This document shows, in pieces, positions 1-6,235 of a stretch of DNA of 6,235 bases; positions within the stretch are counted from its first letter, which is position 1; each line of letters starts with the position of its first letter. The notes beneath the pieces were generated by a model. It saw nothing but the letters and a program-made list of their open reading frames with translations, did not search any database and was not told where the DNA came from. This stretch comes from Pseudomonadota bacterium (GTDB taxonomy: Bacteria; Pseudomonadota; Gammaproteobacteria; Xanthomonadales; Xanthomonadaceae). Made by a program: the position numbers and the translations under genes. The DNA is taken from NCBI GenBank assembly GCA_023423675.1, contig JAFAFD010000382.1, forward strand, positions 1-6,235, written 5' to 3'.

Positions 1-70
1 GGGTTTACGGCGTCCCCCTCAACCGGACCCACCCCGCCATCCCACGGAATGCCAGCTTTTGACGTTGAGG

Positions 71-94
71 TTGCCGGCCAGCGGCCGGCACTAC
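71..94 (-). repeat. GTAG-headed REP palindrome (SMAG/GTAG-type element of Stenotrophomonas)
   Basis: On the minus strand the element begins GTAG (94-91) and continues into a perfect hairpin: an 8-bp stem, 90-83 paired with 79-72 (TGCCGGCC/GGCCGGCA), around a 3-nt loop. A GTAG head plus a GC-rich stem is the defining layout of the SMAG/GTAG repetitive extragenic palindromes described in S. maltophilia, which are mobilised in trans by REP-associated tyrosine transposases. It lies about 40 bp downstream of the dipeptidase stop codon, the usual intergenic 3' position, where such hairpins can protect or attenuate transcript ends. Copy number cannot be judged from one window. Confidence 0.8.
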
Positions 95-100
95 CGCAGG

Positions 101-121
101 TGCAGGGCTGCAAGCCCTGCA
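101..121. repeat. Perfect 9-bp inverted repeat (hairpin) just downstream of the last gene
   Basis: TGCAGGGCT (101-109) and AGCCCTGCA (113-121) are exact reverse complements around a 3-nt loop. It starts 12 bp after the dipeptidase stop codon and lies 6 bp from the GTAG palindrome. It could stabilise the operon transcript end or form the second half of a paired REP unit. It is not a classical intrinsic terminator: on the minus strand the T-rich stretch comes before the hairpin and none follows, and on the plus strand it is followed by AAAAGAAAAG. Confidence 0.6.
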
Positions 122-133
122 AAAGAAAAGCCA

Positions 134-847
134 TCACCGCACTGGAAAATCGTAGGCCGTGCCGGCATCCGGCTCCGGCTGCAGTGTGTAGTGCCACCAC
201 TCCTGCGGGTAGTTGGCAAACCCGCGCCGTGCCATCGCCTGCAGCAACCGCTGCCGGTTCCCACGCTGCACCGCCGTCAGCCCCGCCGCATCGGTATGCG
301 CACGCACGCCGAAGAAATCGAAATCCGTACCCATGTCCATCACCACGCACGTCCCCGCCCGGCAATCCAGCAGCCCCAGGTCCACCGTCGCACCCCGGCT
401 GTGGCCCGAGCGCTCGGCGATGTAGCCGTCGGCCAGCAGCCGCGGCTTGTCCAGGTCCGGGTACTGCAGGGCCTTGCGCGACTGCTCGTGCGGATCCTGC
501 ACCCAGGCCATGAACGCCTGCACCGAACGCACTGGGCGGTAGCAGTCGTAGATGCGCAGCGCATAACCCTCGGCACGCAGGTCGCCTTCCACCGCAGCCA
601 AGGCCTTCGCCACCGGGGCCAGCAGGTAGCACGACGAAGACGCGTAGCCCGGCACACGGGCGCCGGTGAAGTTGCTGGCGCCGGCGTAGCGGATGTCCAG
701 CTCGATGCGCGGGGCCAGCGTGCGGATCTCCAGCAGACCGGCGCTGGCCGCATCGGTGGCCGGTGAGATACGCGGTGGCTCAGCGGCGTGCGTGCTGCCC
801 GCCAGGGCAATCGCCAGTACGAGTGAAATGCAGGTCCTGGAAGTCAT
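134..847 (-). CDS. Exported D-alanyl-D-alanine dipeptidase, VanX/DdpX type (peptidase family M15D)
   Basis: Predicted zinc dipeptidase that splits D-Ala-D-Ala (or similar D,D-dipeptides) in the periplasm. The 237-residue product starts with a Sec signal peptide: MTSR, a hydrophobic stretch at about residues 5-16, and a likely cleavage near Ala21/Ala22. The M15D motifs are intact. SGHSRGATVD at 147-156 supplies zinc ligands His149 and Asp156. EWWH at 216-219 supplies catalytic Glu216 and the third ligand His219. YRP at 103-105 holds Arg104, matching the substrate-binding Arg of VanX. DMGTDFD at 171-177 is also typical. Four cysteines (73, 102, 162, 167) remain after cleavage and could form disulfides. 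The ATG at 847 was chosen because it is the only start giving a clean signal peptide; it lies 68 bp inside the upstream serine hydrolase gene and has no clear Shine-Dalgarno. VanX and E. coli DdpX are shorter and cytoplasmic; Salmonella PcgL is a known periplasmic relative. The family call is very secure, the physiological substrate is not. Confidence 0.93.
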   Translation of the reverse strand: MTSRTCISLVLAIALAGSTHAAEPPRISPATDAASAGLLEIRTLAPRIELDIRYAGASNFTGARVPGYASSSCYLLAPVAKALAAVEGDLRAEGYALRIYDCYRPVRSVQAFMAWVQDPHEQSRKALQYPDLDKPRLLADGYIAERSGHSRGATVDLGLLDCRAGTCVVMDMGTDFDFFGVRAHTDAAGLTAVQRGNRQRLLQAMARRGFANYPQEWWHYTLQPEPDAGTAYDFPVR

Positions 848-2360
848 AACTGAAGTCGATGTCCGGATCGAGGGCGCGCAGCTGCAGCGTGGGTGGTGCA
901 CCGTCGTCGGCCTGCAGCCATGCCTGCGCGGATGCCTCCAGCGTATCCCAGTGCAGCAGCCAGCGACCCTGCAGCTGCATCACCTGCGCCTGCAGCTTGG
1001 GCGATTTGTCCACGCTGAATCGCAGGCCGTCCTTGCCCGGGCACAGCGAGGCCGGGCCCAGCCACGGATCGCGGTAGCGGCCCTGCCACTGCGGCAGGGC
1101 ATCGCGCGCCACCGGCAGCGCGCCCGCCGTCGACGGACGCCCGCCTCCGCTGGCGGCACGCTCGGCCTGGTTGGCACGGAGCTCTGCCAGATACTCCATC
1201 GCCGGCGGCGCTGCGCTCGCAGCGGTGAAGCGCTTCAGCATCGACTGCATCAGCACCGTGCGCGCGTCCTCGCCCTCGCCGTTCATCAGCATCACCACGC
1301 CCACCTTGCGGTCCGGCAGCAGGGCCATCGAGGAATACATGCCGGACAAGGTGCCGGTATGCGCCACCTTCCACTGCCCGTCCATGTCCGAAACGCGCCA
1401 GCCGTAGCCGTAGCCCATGAAATGCGCGTTGTCCCAGCGGCGCTGGCGTTCGCCCAGCGGCATCGGCATGTGCAGGGTCCACAGCGTGCGCCGCTGCTCG
1501 CTGCCCAGCCAGCCGGGTACCAGCGCCGGGTCCAGCAGCACCTGCATCCAGCGCGTCATGTCGCGCAGCGAACAGCGGATGCCACCCGCGGCCATCGAGG
1601 TCAGGTCGGGGCTGGTCGCGCCATCGGCGTTGACCACCACGTTGCGGCCCTCGCGCCAGGCGTGTGGCTGGGCGACGTTGCCCACGCGCTTCACCGACCA
1701 CGCGCCCACCTGGCAGCGGTCCATTCCCAGCGGTGCGAACACCTGCTCGCGCATCAGCTGGTCGTAAGGCTTGCCACCGGCATCGGCGGCCACTTCACCG
1801 GCCACCACGTACATCAGGTTGTCGTAGGCGTAACCACTGCGGAAGCTGGTGACCGGCTTGAGGTGGGCCAGGCCGGCGATGATGTCGGCGCGCGTATAGG
1901 CGTTGGGCTCCGGCCACAGCATCAGGTCGCCGGCGCCAAGGCCGAGGCCGCTGTTGTGGATGAGCAGGTCGCGCACCTGCATGTGCTCGCCCACCCACGG
2001 GTCATGCATGGTGAAGCCGGGCAGGTGCTTCCGCACCGGGTCATCCCAGCGCAGCCTGCCCTGCTCCACCAGACGCGCCAGCAGCGCGGCGGTCATCGCC
2101 TTGCTGTTGGAGGCGATCTTGAACAGCGTGTCCTCGTCGATGCGGCCGCCATCCCCACGCGCGCCTTCGGCGTGCTGGTAGACCACCCTTCCCTGCTCGA
2201 CCACGGCCATGGCCAGCCCGGGCAGATGCGCGTGCTCGACCACGGCGGCGACATCGGCATCGATGGCGGCGGTGTCCGTCGCTTCCGCCGCCACCGCCGG
2301 CAACGCGGTCAGCGCCAGGAAACCCGACGCCACCCGCGCAACGCGCCTCAGAAGTTCCAC
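780..2360 (-). CDS. Exported serine hydrolase, class C beta-lactamase/S12 fold with C-terminal DUF3471-like domain
   Basis: Predicted periplasmic or envelope-attached active-site-serine hydrolase of the penicillin-binding-protein/beta-lactamase fold. The 526-residue product has the three hallmark motifs: S84-x-x-K87 (SNSK, nucleophile and base), Y179-D-N181 (YxN motif) and H334-T-G336 (the KTG/HSG equivalent). The catalytic domain spans about residues 28-375. A variable, A/G-rich linker (about 379-417) leads to a C-terminal domain (about 420-515, starting at WQGRYRDPW) that resembles DUF3471, common behind such hydrolases. The GTG at 2360 was chosen because it gives an N-terminus MELLRR followed by a hydrophobic stretch and an AVAA cleavage region near residue 25, and because it overlaps the receptor stop codon by 13 bp with a weak GGTGGT just upstream. 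A later GTG (codon 10) is possible but loses the positive n-region. Family members include D,D-carboxypeptidases, D-aminopeptidases and esterases; the sequence does not say which. Nothing indicates a true antibiotic-resistance beta-lactamase. Confidence 0.9.
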   Translation of the reverse strand: MELLRRVARVASGFLALTALPAVAAEATDTAAIDADVAAVVEHAHLPGLAMAVVEQGRVVYQHAEGARGDGGRIDEDTLFKIASNSKAMTAALLARLVEQGRLRWDDPVRKHLPGFTMHDPWVGEHMQVRDLLIHNSGLGLGAGDLMLWPEPNAYTRADIIAGLAHLKPVTSFRSGYAYDNLMYVVAGEVAADAGGKPYDQLMREQVFAPLGMDRCQVGAWSVKRVGNVAQPHAWREGRNVVVNADGATSPDLTSMAAGGIRCSLRDMTRWMQVLLDPALVPGWLGSEQRRTLWTLHMPMPLGERQRRWDNAHFMGYGYGWRVSDMDGQWKVAHTGTLSGMYSSMALLPDRKVGVVMLMNGEGEDARTVLMQSMLKRFTAASAAPPAMEYLAELRANQAERAASGGGRPSTAGALPVARDALPQWQGRYRDPWLGPASLCPGKDGLRFSVDKSPKLQAQVMQLQGRWLLHWDTLEASAQAWLQADDGAPPTLQLRALDPDIDFSYDFQDLHFTRTGDCPGGQHARR

Positions 2361-5300
2361 GTCACCACCAGCTGCGTGTAGCGCGGTGCCTGCCAGCGCG
2401 TGCCGGTGGCGAAGGTCGCTTCGCGGTACTGGCCCGGCTGTGCTTCGTAGCGCTGGTGCACGTTGATGGTCTTCTGGTTGTTGGTCAGGTTGTACACCGA
2501 CAGCCGGGCGCTCAGGTCGATGCCCTCCACCGGCAGGCGCCAGGTCACGTTGGCGCCCATCGTCCAGGTCCATGGCAGGCGACCGAACGCACCGCGCGGG
2601 CTGTACTCGAACTGGCGCTGGTCATACGGCCCGGAACAGTTGGCCACGCACAGCCAGCCGGTGCCACCGCCACTGCCTTCACTGGAGGTGCTGCCGCCGG
2701 CAATGGTGTCGTTCGGCCACATCACGCCATAGGCGGTGATCGGGCCGCCGGACTGCACCTGCAGCGTGGTGCCGAACGACCACTGCTGGTTCAGCGCATA
2801 GGCTGCGCGCAGCTTGATCTGGTGGCGGAAGTCGTTGAACAGCACGCCATAGCGTTCGTTGGTGGCCGGATGATCCCAGTACTGCACCATGCCGGTGTCG
2901 CCGTAGTTGGTATCGGAGTTCACCGGGCCTTCGAAGTTGCCATCGCTGCGCGACCACAGGTAGGACGCGTTGAACAGCCACTTCTCATCCCAGGCGCGGT
3001 CGATCTGGAATTCCAGGCCCTTGTAGGTGCGCTTGGGCTTGGAATAGCCGATGACCTCGCCGCTGCCGCCCTTGCGGTAGCCGCTGTTGGCGGTGTCGAT
3101 GGTGATCCAGCCTTCGGTGGCGCAGCCGATGCTCTGGTCGCCCCACAGGGTCAGGCTCTCGCCGGGGTTGCCGATCGGCCACAGCGTGCTCGGCGTCGGG
3201 CCGCACGGGGTGTAGTTGATGCGGATGTCATCCAGCGCGCGGGTCATGCGCCGGTACGTTGCGTTGACGCCCCACGACCAGGCGGCGTTGATCATGTTCT
3301 GGAAGCCAAGGATGTACTCGTCTTGGTAGACCGCCTTCAGGTCGCGGTCCACGCTCTGCCGCAGGTCGGCGCCGCCGGTATTCATGCGGGTATCGGTCGG
3401 CCCGATCTGCGCGCCGATGATCGGCGCCATGTACGCCGAGCCGGTCGGCGAGGTCTTCTGCTCCCAGCCTTCCAGCACGTAGTAGCTGTATTCGTCGGTG
3501 AGTCCACCGGCGAAGTTGACGTTGATGTTGTTGGTGACCGGCAGGTAGTAGCGGCCGGCATTGCCGAACAGCTTGGTGCTGCCATCGCCGCGCATGTCCC
3601 ACGAGAAACCGACGCGCGGGGCGAACAGGTCGTCCATCTTGATGAACGCCTTGCCCTCGGCGGTGCGGTTTTCGAAGCGGTCCCAGCGGATGCCGAGGTT
3701 GAGCATCAGGTTCGGGGTGATGTTCCAGATGTCTTCCAGGTAGAAGGCATTGGCTTCGGTCTCGAACTTGCCACCGGACTGGCGGTTGCGTGCGCGCAGC
3801 ATCTCGGTGACGCCGGCCGGCACGTAGGCGTTGGCGCCGTCCCACACTTCATCGCCGGGCCGCGCCAGGTAGGCGGTGTAGCTCAGCGCGGTCGGCCCGG
3901 GGTAGCGGGTCGACTGGTCGGTGGTCATCAGCTCGCGGTCCAAGCCGAAGCGCAGCAGGTGGTCGCCCAGCTGCCATTCGAAATCCAGGCGCGCCACATC
4001 GCGGGTGTCATCGCGCTCGGCCACGGCCGTGCCGGTGGGATGGCAGCCGGCACGCAGGCCCTGCAGCTTGCCCAGGCGCGGGCCGTAGGTGCTGTCGGTG
4101 AACACCGGGCTGCAGGCCTGGTCCAGCGAGTAATTGGTGAAGGCGCGCTGGTTGTTCTGGCCGACCATGGCGCGGGCGGTGAAGTTCTGCCCGAAGTGGC
4201 CGGTGTAGGTGGCCGACCAGTTGCGGCCGCCGGTCTCGGTGATGGAGTCGCCGCCCCAGTCGCCGATGCGGTCGTCATCCCAGTCGTAGCCATACGACGC
4301 ATTGGTGACATCGCCCTCGTCGGAGAACGCCAGCAGCGCCAGGCTGTGGTTGTCGTTGATGTTCCAGTCCAGCTTGGTGCCCCAGAAGCCGTTGCCGGAA
4401 TTGTTCTTGAACCAGGTGCTGCCATCGGACGAGGTGTTGTGGCCGCGGTCGTCGCGGTCCTCGTACATGGCGAACAGGAACAGCGTGTCCTTGATGATCG
4501 GGCCCGAACCCCAGACGTTGGTCTTGAAGAACGAGTTGTTGTCACGGCTGCCGTAGGCGTGCGCGGTGCCGTCGCGGTGGAAGTGGTCGCGCCCGCTGGC
4601 ACGCCACGCGCTGGGCTCGGCGGTCACTTCCACGCCGCCTTCGAATTCGTTGCTGCCCGAGCGGGTGACCGCGTTGATGACACCGCCGGTGGAGCGGCCG
4701 AACTCGACCGAGTAGCCACCGGTCTTGACCTGGAATTCGTTGAAGAAGGCGAACGGTGCGGTGCTGAAGCCACGCCGGGTGTACATGTCGGTGACGTTGA
4801 GGCCGTTGATGAACACCGCGTTCTCGGCCACCGACGAACCGGCGAAGGACAGGCCGCCGAACGAGGAGTTGCCACCGACCACGCCCGGCGCCATCAGCGC
4901 CACGGCGGACAGATCCTGCGCCACCGGCAACCGCGAGATCTCCTGCCGGTTGATGTTGAACGAGGTCTCGGTGGAGTAGACGTCCACGCGGTTGATCACG
5001 CGCGTGCCGGTCACCTGCAGGGCATCCAGGTTGGTGACGCCGCCGGCGCTGGCCAGGTTTACCGTGGTGGTGCCACCGACTGCCACGCTGACAGCCACCT
5101 GGTCACCCAGTTTCTGCCCCTCGCGGCTGAGCTGCAGCTGGTAGTCGCCTACCGGCAGCTGGCCGAGGCGGTAGCTGCCATCGGCGCCGACGGTGACGGT
5201 GCGGGTCAGGCCGGTGCTGCTGCTGACCACGGTGACCTGGTCACCGGCGGTTGCGCGGCCGGCGACGGCGCCGCTCACGGTCTGGGCCATCACGGTGCCG

Positions 5301-5371
5301 GGCAGCATGATGCCCAGACACGCCCCAAGGGCGACGCACAACGCCGCCCGCTTGATGCTGTAAGCCTTCAT
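2348..5371 (-). CDS. Oar-like TonB-dependent outer-membrane receptor with N-terminal carboxypeptidase-regulatory-like domain
   Basis: Complete 1007-residue outer-membrane receptor of the Oar group, expected to import or bind a ligand using TonB/ExbBD energy. Signal peptide at residues 1-29 (K2, K7, R8, a hydrophobic core, VMA before Gln30). Residues about 31-107 form a beta-sandwich carboxypeptidase-regulatory-like domain (GSYRLGQLPVGDYQL at 65-79). LDALQVTG at 115-122 sits where xanthomonad receptors carry the TonB-box-like LDxVxVTG. The plug is about 130-245, with typical segments APGVVGGNSS (161-170), FINGLNVTD (187-195), VKTGGYSVEFGRSTGGVIN (215-233) and TRSGSNEFEGG (236-246). The rest is the beta-barrel, ending in TWNF with the terminal Phe recognised by the BAM complex. 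Six cysteines in the barrel lie in three close pairs (420/443, 723/750, 908/912), probably in surface loops. Length is normal for the family. The start is fixed by an AGGAG Shine-Dalgarno. Oar relatives are often linked to peptide or protein substrates; the ligand here is unknown. Confidence 0.95.
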   Translation of the reverse strand: MKAYSIKRAALCVALGACLGIMLPGTVMAQTVSGAVAGRATAGDQVTVVSSSTGLTRTVTVGADGSYRLGQLPVGDYQLQLSREGQKLGDQVAVSVAVGGTTTVNLASAGGVTNLDALQVTGTRVINRVDVYSTETSFNINRQEISRLPVAQDLSAVALMAPGVVGGNSSFGGLSFAGSSVAENAVFINGLNVTDMYTRRGFSTAPFAFFNEFQVKTGGYSVEFGRSTGGVINAVTRSGSNEFEGGVEVTAEPSAWRASGRDHFHRDGTAHAYGSRDNNSFFKTNVWGSGPIIKDTLFLFAMYEDRDDRGHNTSSDGSTWFKNNSGNGFWGTKLDWNINDNHSLALLAFSDEGDVTNASYGYDWDDDRIGDWGGDSITETGGRNWSATYTGHFGQNFTARAMVGQNNQRAFTNYSLDQACSPVFTDSTYGPRLGKLQGLRAGCHPTGTAVAERDDTRDVARLDFEWQLGDHLLRFGLDRELMTTDQSTRYPGPTALSYTAYLARPGDEVWDGANAYVPAGVTEMLRARNRQSGGKFETEANAFYLEDIWNITPNLMLNLGIRWDRFENRTAEGKAFIKMDDLFAPRVGFSWDMRGDGSTKLFGNAGRYYLPVTNNINVNFAGGLTDEYSYYVLEGWEQKTSPTGSAYMAPIIGAQIGPTDTRMNTGGADLRQSVDRDLKAVYQDEYILGFQNMINAAWSWGVNATYRRMTRALDDIRINYTPCGPTPSTLWPIGNPGESLTLWGDQSIGCATEGWITIDTANSGYRKGGSGEVIGYSKPKRTYKGLEFQIDRAWDEKWLFNASYLWSRSDGNFEGPVNSDTNYGDTGMVQYWDHPATNERYGVLFNDFRHQIKLRAAYALNQQWSFGTTLQVQSGGPITAYGVMWPNDTIAGGSTSSEGSGGGTGWLCVANCSGPYDQRQFEYSPRGAFGRLPWTWTMGANVTWRLPVEGIDLSARLSVYNLTNNQKTINVHQRYEAQPGQYREATFATGTRWQAPRYTQLVVTWNF

Positions 5372-5381
5372 CCCCTGCTCT

Positions 5382-5386
5382 CTCCT
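5382..5386 (-). promoter_or_regulatory. Ribosome binding site of the TonB-dependent receptor gene
   Basis: AGGAG on the minus strand, about 10 nt before the ATG at 5371-5369, inside the context GCAGGAGAGAGCAGGGG. It is the strongest Shine-Dalgarno in the window and decides the receptor start. The two downstream genes have weak or no such sites. The 51-bp gap holding it (5372-5422) shows neither a convincing sigma70 promoter nor a terminator hairpin, so read-through from the transglutaminase-like gene is likely. Confidence 0.8.
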
Positions 5387-5422
5387 GCAAGAATTGAATG
5401 GTGTGGTGGTGGAGGTAGTGCG

Positions 5423-6235
5423 CTAGCGTTGCCCGGCCGGCAGTACCTGCCACTGGAAGTCGTCGTCCCATTGGTCGAAGTACAGGTTGCCGCCCGCCCA
5501 CTCGGCCTCGCCGCGCTGCGAGTCGACCGTTTCCGAGCGGTAATGCTGTTTGGCGGGCACGAACGGCTGGCCGAAATCATCGTTGAAGGCGATGCGGTAG
5601 CCATCGAGGCCACCGATGTAGAAGTCGCGCAGCGCGGGCGTATCGCTGGCCAGCGCACCGGTGGTCACGTCCATCGGCAGCCAGCCATAGGGCGCCAGAT
5701 AGACCGCACCCCAATCGTGCAGGTTGCTGTAGCCGCTGCCGTCATCGGAGAACACCCTGCCCGACTGCCAGCGCGCGGGAATACCGTTCATGCGCAGCAG
5801 GGCGATCAGCAGCAGCGTCTGCTGCCCGCAGTCGGCATGCCCGGCATGCAGGGCGTAATCGCTGATGTTGCTGAGCGTGGAGTACTCGCGGGCGCCGGCC
5901 CAGGGAATGCGATCGACCGCGGCATACAGCCGGCGCACAACTTCATATGGGCGCGTTTCGCCTTGCAGCACCTGGTCGGAAAACAGCTTCAACGCCGGGG
6001 TGAAACGCACGTGCGGCAGCTGCTCGGCCAGGAACGGCTGCAGCGCCGGATCGGCCGGGGTGGCTTGCACGCGTGCCGGGTCTACCGCCGTATGCCGCGC
6101 GAAGATCGTGGCCGCGTAGCGGATCTCGAACCGGGTCGGCTGCCCGGCCACCGCCTTCGCCTCCAGATAGGCGGTGCGCTGCAGGGTGCTGGCCGGGGCG
6201 ACGCGTGCCTTGCCCGGCGTGCTGCCCAGCCACTG
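5423..6235 (-). CDS. Transglutaminase-like (papain-fold) domain protein, 5' end cut by the window
   Basis: The reading frame is open from the right edge to the TAG at 5423, giving 270 C-terminal residues; the start lies outside the window. Numbering from the first visible residue, about 20-100 look like the beta-rich N-terminal half of bacterial transglutaminase-like proteins. The core domain follows (about 105-195) with a readable Cys-His-Asp triad: Cys136 in HADCGQQ, His173 in NLHDWGAVY and Asp189 in GWLPMDVT. GIPARW (about 151-156) and the tail segment FYIGGLDGYRI (about 205-215) are also typical. An internal GTG at 6151 is not a credible start, because homologous-looking sequence continues upstream and no signal peptide is present there. 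Members of this fold in bacteria are more often proteases or amidases than cross-linking enzymes, and they are usually exported; export cannot be checked here. It is the first visible gene of the unit, 51 bp upstream of the receptor start, which ties it to the receptor. Confidence 0.9.
   Translation of the reverse strand, partial: QWLGSTPGKARVAPASTLQRTAYLEAKAVAGQPTRFEIRYAATIFARHTAVDPARVQATPADPALQPFLAEQLPHVRFTPALKLFSDQVLQGETRPYEVVRRLYAAVDRIPWAGAREYSTLSNISDYALHAGHADCGQQTLLLIALLRMNGIPARWQSGRVFSDDGSGYSNLHDWGAVYLAPYGWLPMDVTTGALASDTPALRDFYIGGLDGYRIAFNDDFGQPFVPAKQHYRSETVDSQRGEAEWAGGNLYFDQWDDDFQWQVLPAGQR

Noticed and set aside
71..121. Intrinsic (Rho-independent) terminator
   Set aside because: Both hairpins lack a following T-run on the minus strand; the T-rich stretch precedes them. 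They fit REP-type palindromes better.
59..766. Plus-strand open frame (235 codons) opposite the dipeptidase
   Set aside because: Arg/His/Pro-rich low-information protein, antisense to a clear M15D enzyme and running through the REP palindrome.
134..847. Vancomycin-resistance gene vanX
   Set aside because: No vanH, vanA ligase or vanRS is nearby, the protein is exported, and a Gram-negative host makes this role implausible. Only the enzyme family is shared.
780..2360. AmpC-type antibiotic-resistance beta-lactamase
   Set aside because: It has HTG in place of KTG, a DUF3471-like extension and a hydrolase/receptor operon context. It fits the broad S12 serine hydrolase group, not a dedicated beta-lactamase.
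693..2381. Long plus-strand open frame (562 codons) opposite the serine hydrolase
   Set aside because: It is rich in His, Arg, Gln and Ala with no domain or motif, and lies wholly opposite a gene with intact catalytic motifs. Long antisense frames are expected in high-GC DNA.
2361..2573. Extending the serine hydrolase upstream to a start at 2573
   Set aside because: The extra 71 residues are Arg/Pro/Gln-rich, overlap the receptor gene by over 200 bp and would bury a good signal peptide.
3928..4602. Minus-strand frame (224 codons) inside the receptor gene
   Set aside because: Thr/Ala/Ser/Arg-rich shadow in another frame of the receptor. The same holds for the frame at 3228-3845.
5372..5422. 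Promoter or small RiPP-precursor gene in the gap before the receptor
   Set aside because: The gap is 51 bp, has no convincing -35/-10 pair and no room for a precursor gene. The CCACCACCACACC stretch is simple low-complexity sequence.

Overview
The window is high-GC DNA that reads as a stretch of a gammaproteobacterial genome of the Xanthomonadaceae, most likely Stenotrophomonas. Three things point there: dense G/C-ending codons, an Oar-type TonB-dependent receptor with an N-terminal carboxypeptidase-regulatory-like domain (abundant in xanthomonads), and a GTAG-headed palindrome at the left end that matches the REP elements known as SMAG/GTAG in Stenotrophomonas maltophilia. The genus is inferred from pattern recognition, not from a database search.

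All real genes are on the minus strand, so the window is read right to left. In transcription order: (1) 6235-5423, the C-terminal 270 residues of a transglutaminase-like (papain-fold) protein whose start lies beyond the right edge; (2) 5371-2348, a complete 1007-residue Oar-like TonB-dependent outer-membrane receptor; (3) 2360-780, a complete 526-residue exported serine hydrolase of the class C beta-lactamase/D-Ala-D-Ala carboxypeptidase fold (family S12) with a C-terminal DUF3471-like domain; (4) 847-134, a complete 237-residue exported VanX/DdpX-type D-Ala-D-Ala dipeptidase (family M15D). The gaps are 51 bp, then a 13-bp overlap, then a 68-bp overlap, so this is almost certainly one transcription unit. 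After the last stop codon come two perfect hairpins, one of them the GTAG-type REP, and then non-coding sequence to the left edge.

How the genes could work together (inference): the three complete proteins carry signal peptides, and the fourth belongs to a family that is usually exported. The set would give an outer-membrane importer for a peptide-like ligand plus three cell-envelope hydrolases. A transglutaminase-fold enzyme, an S12 penicillin-binding-protein-like hydrolase and a D,D-dipeptidase suggest uptake and trimming of peptides that contain D-amino acids or unusual amide bonds, for example peptidoglycan stem peptides or peptide natural products. No substrate can be read from the sequence. 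There is no CRISPR array, tRNA, rRNA, insertion sequence or obvious RiPP precursor in the window.
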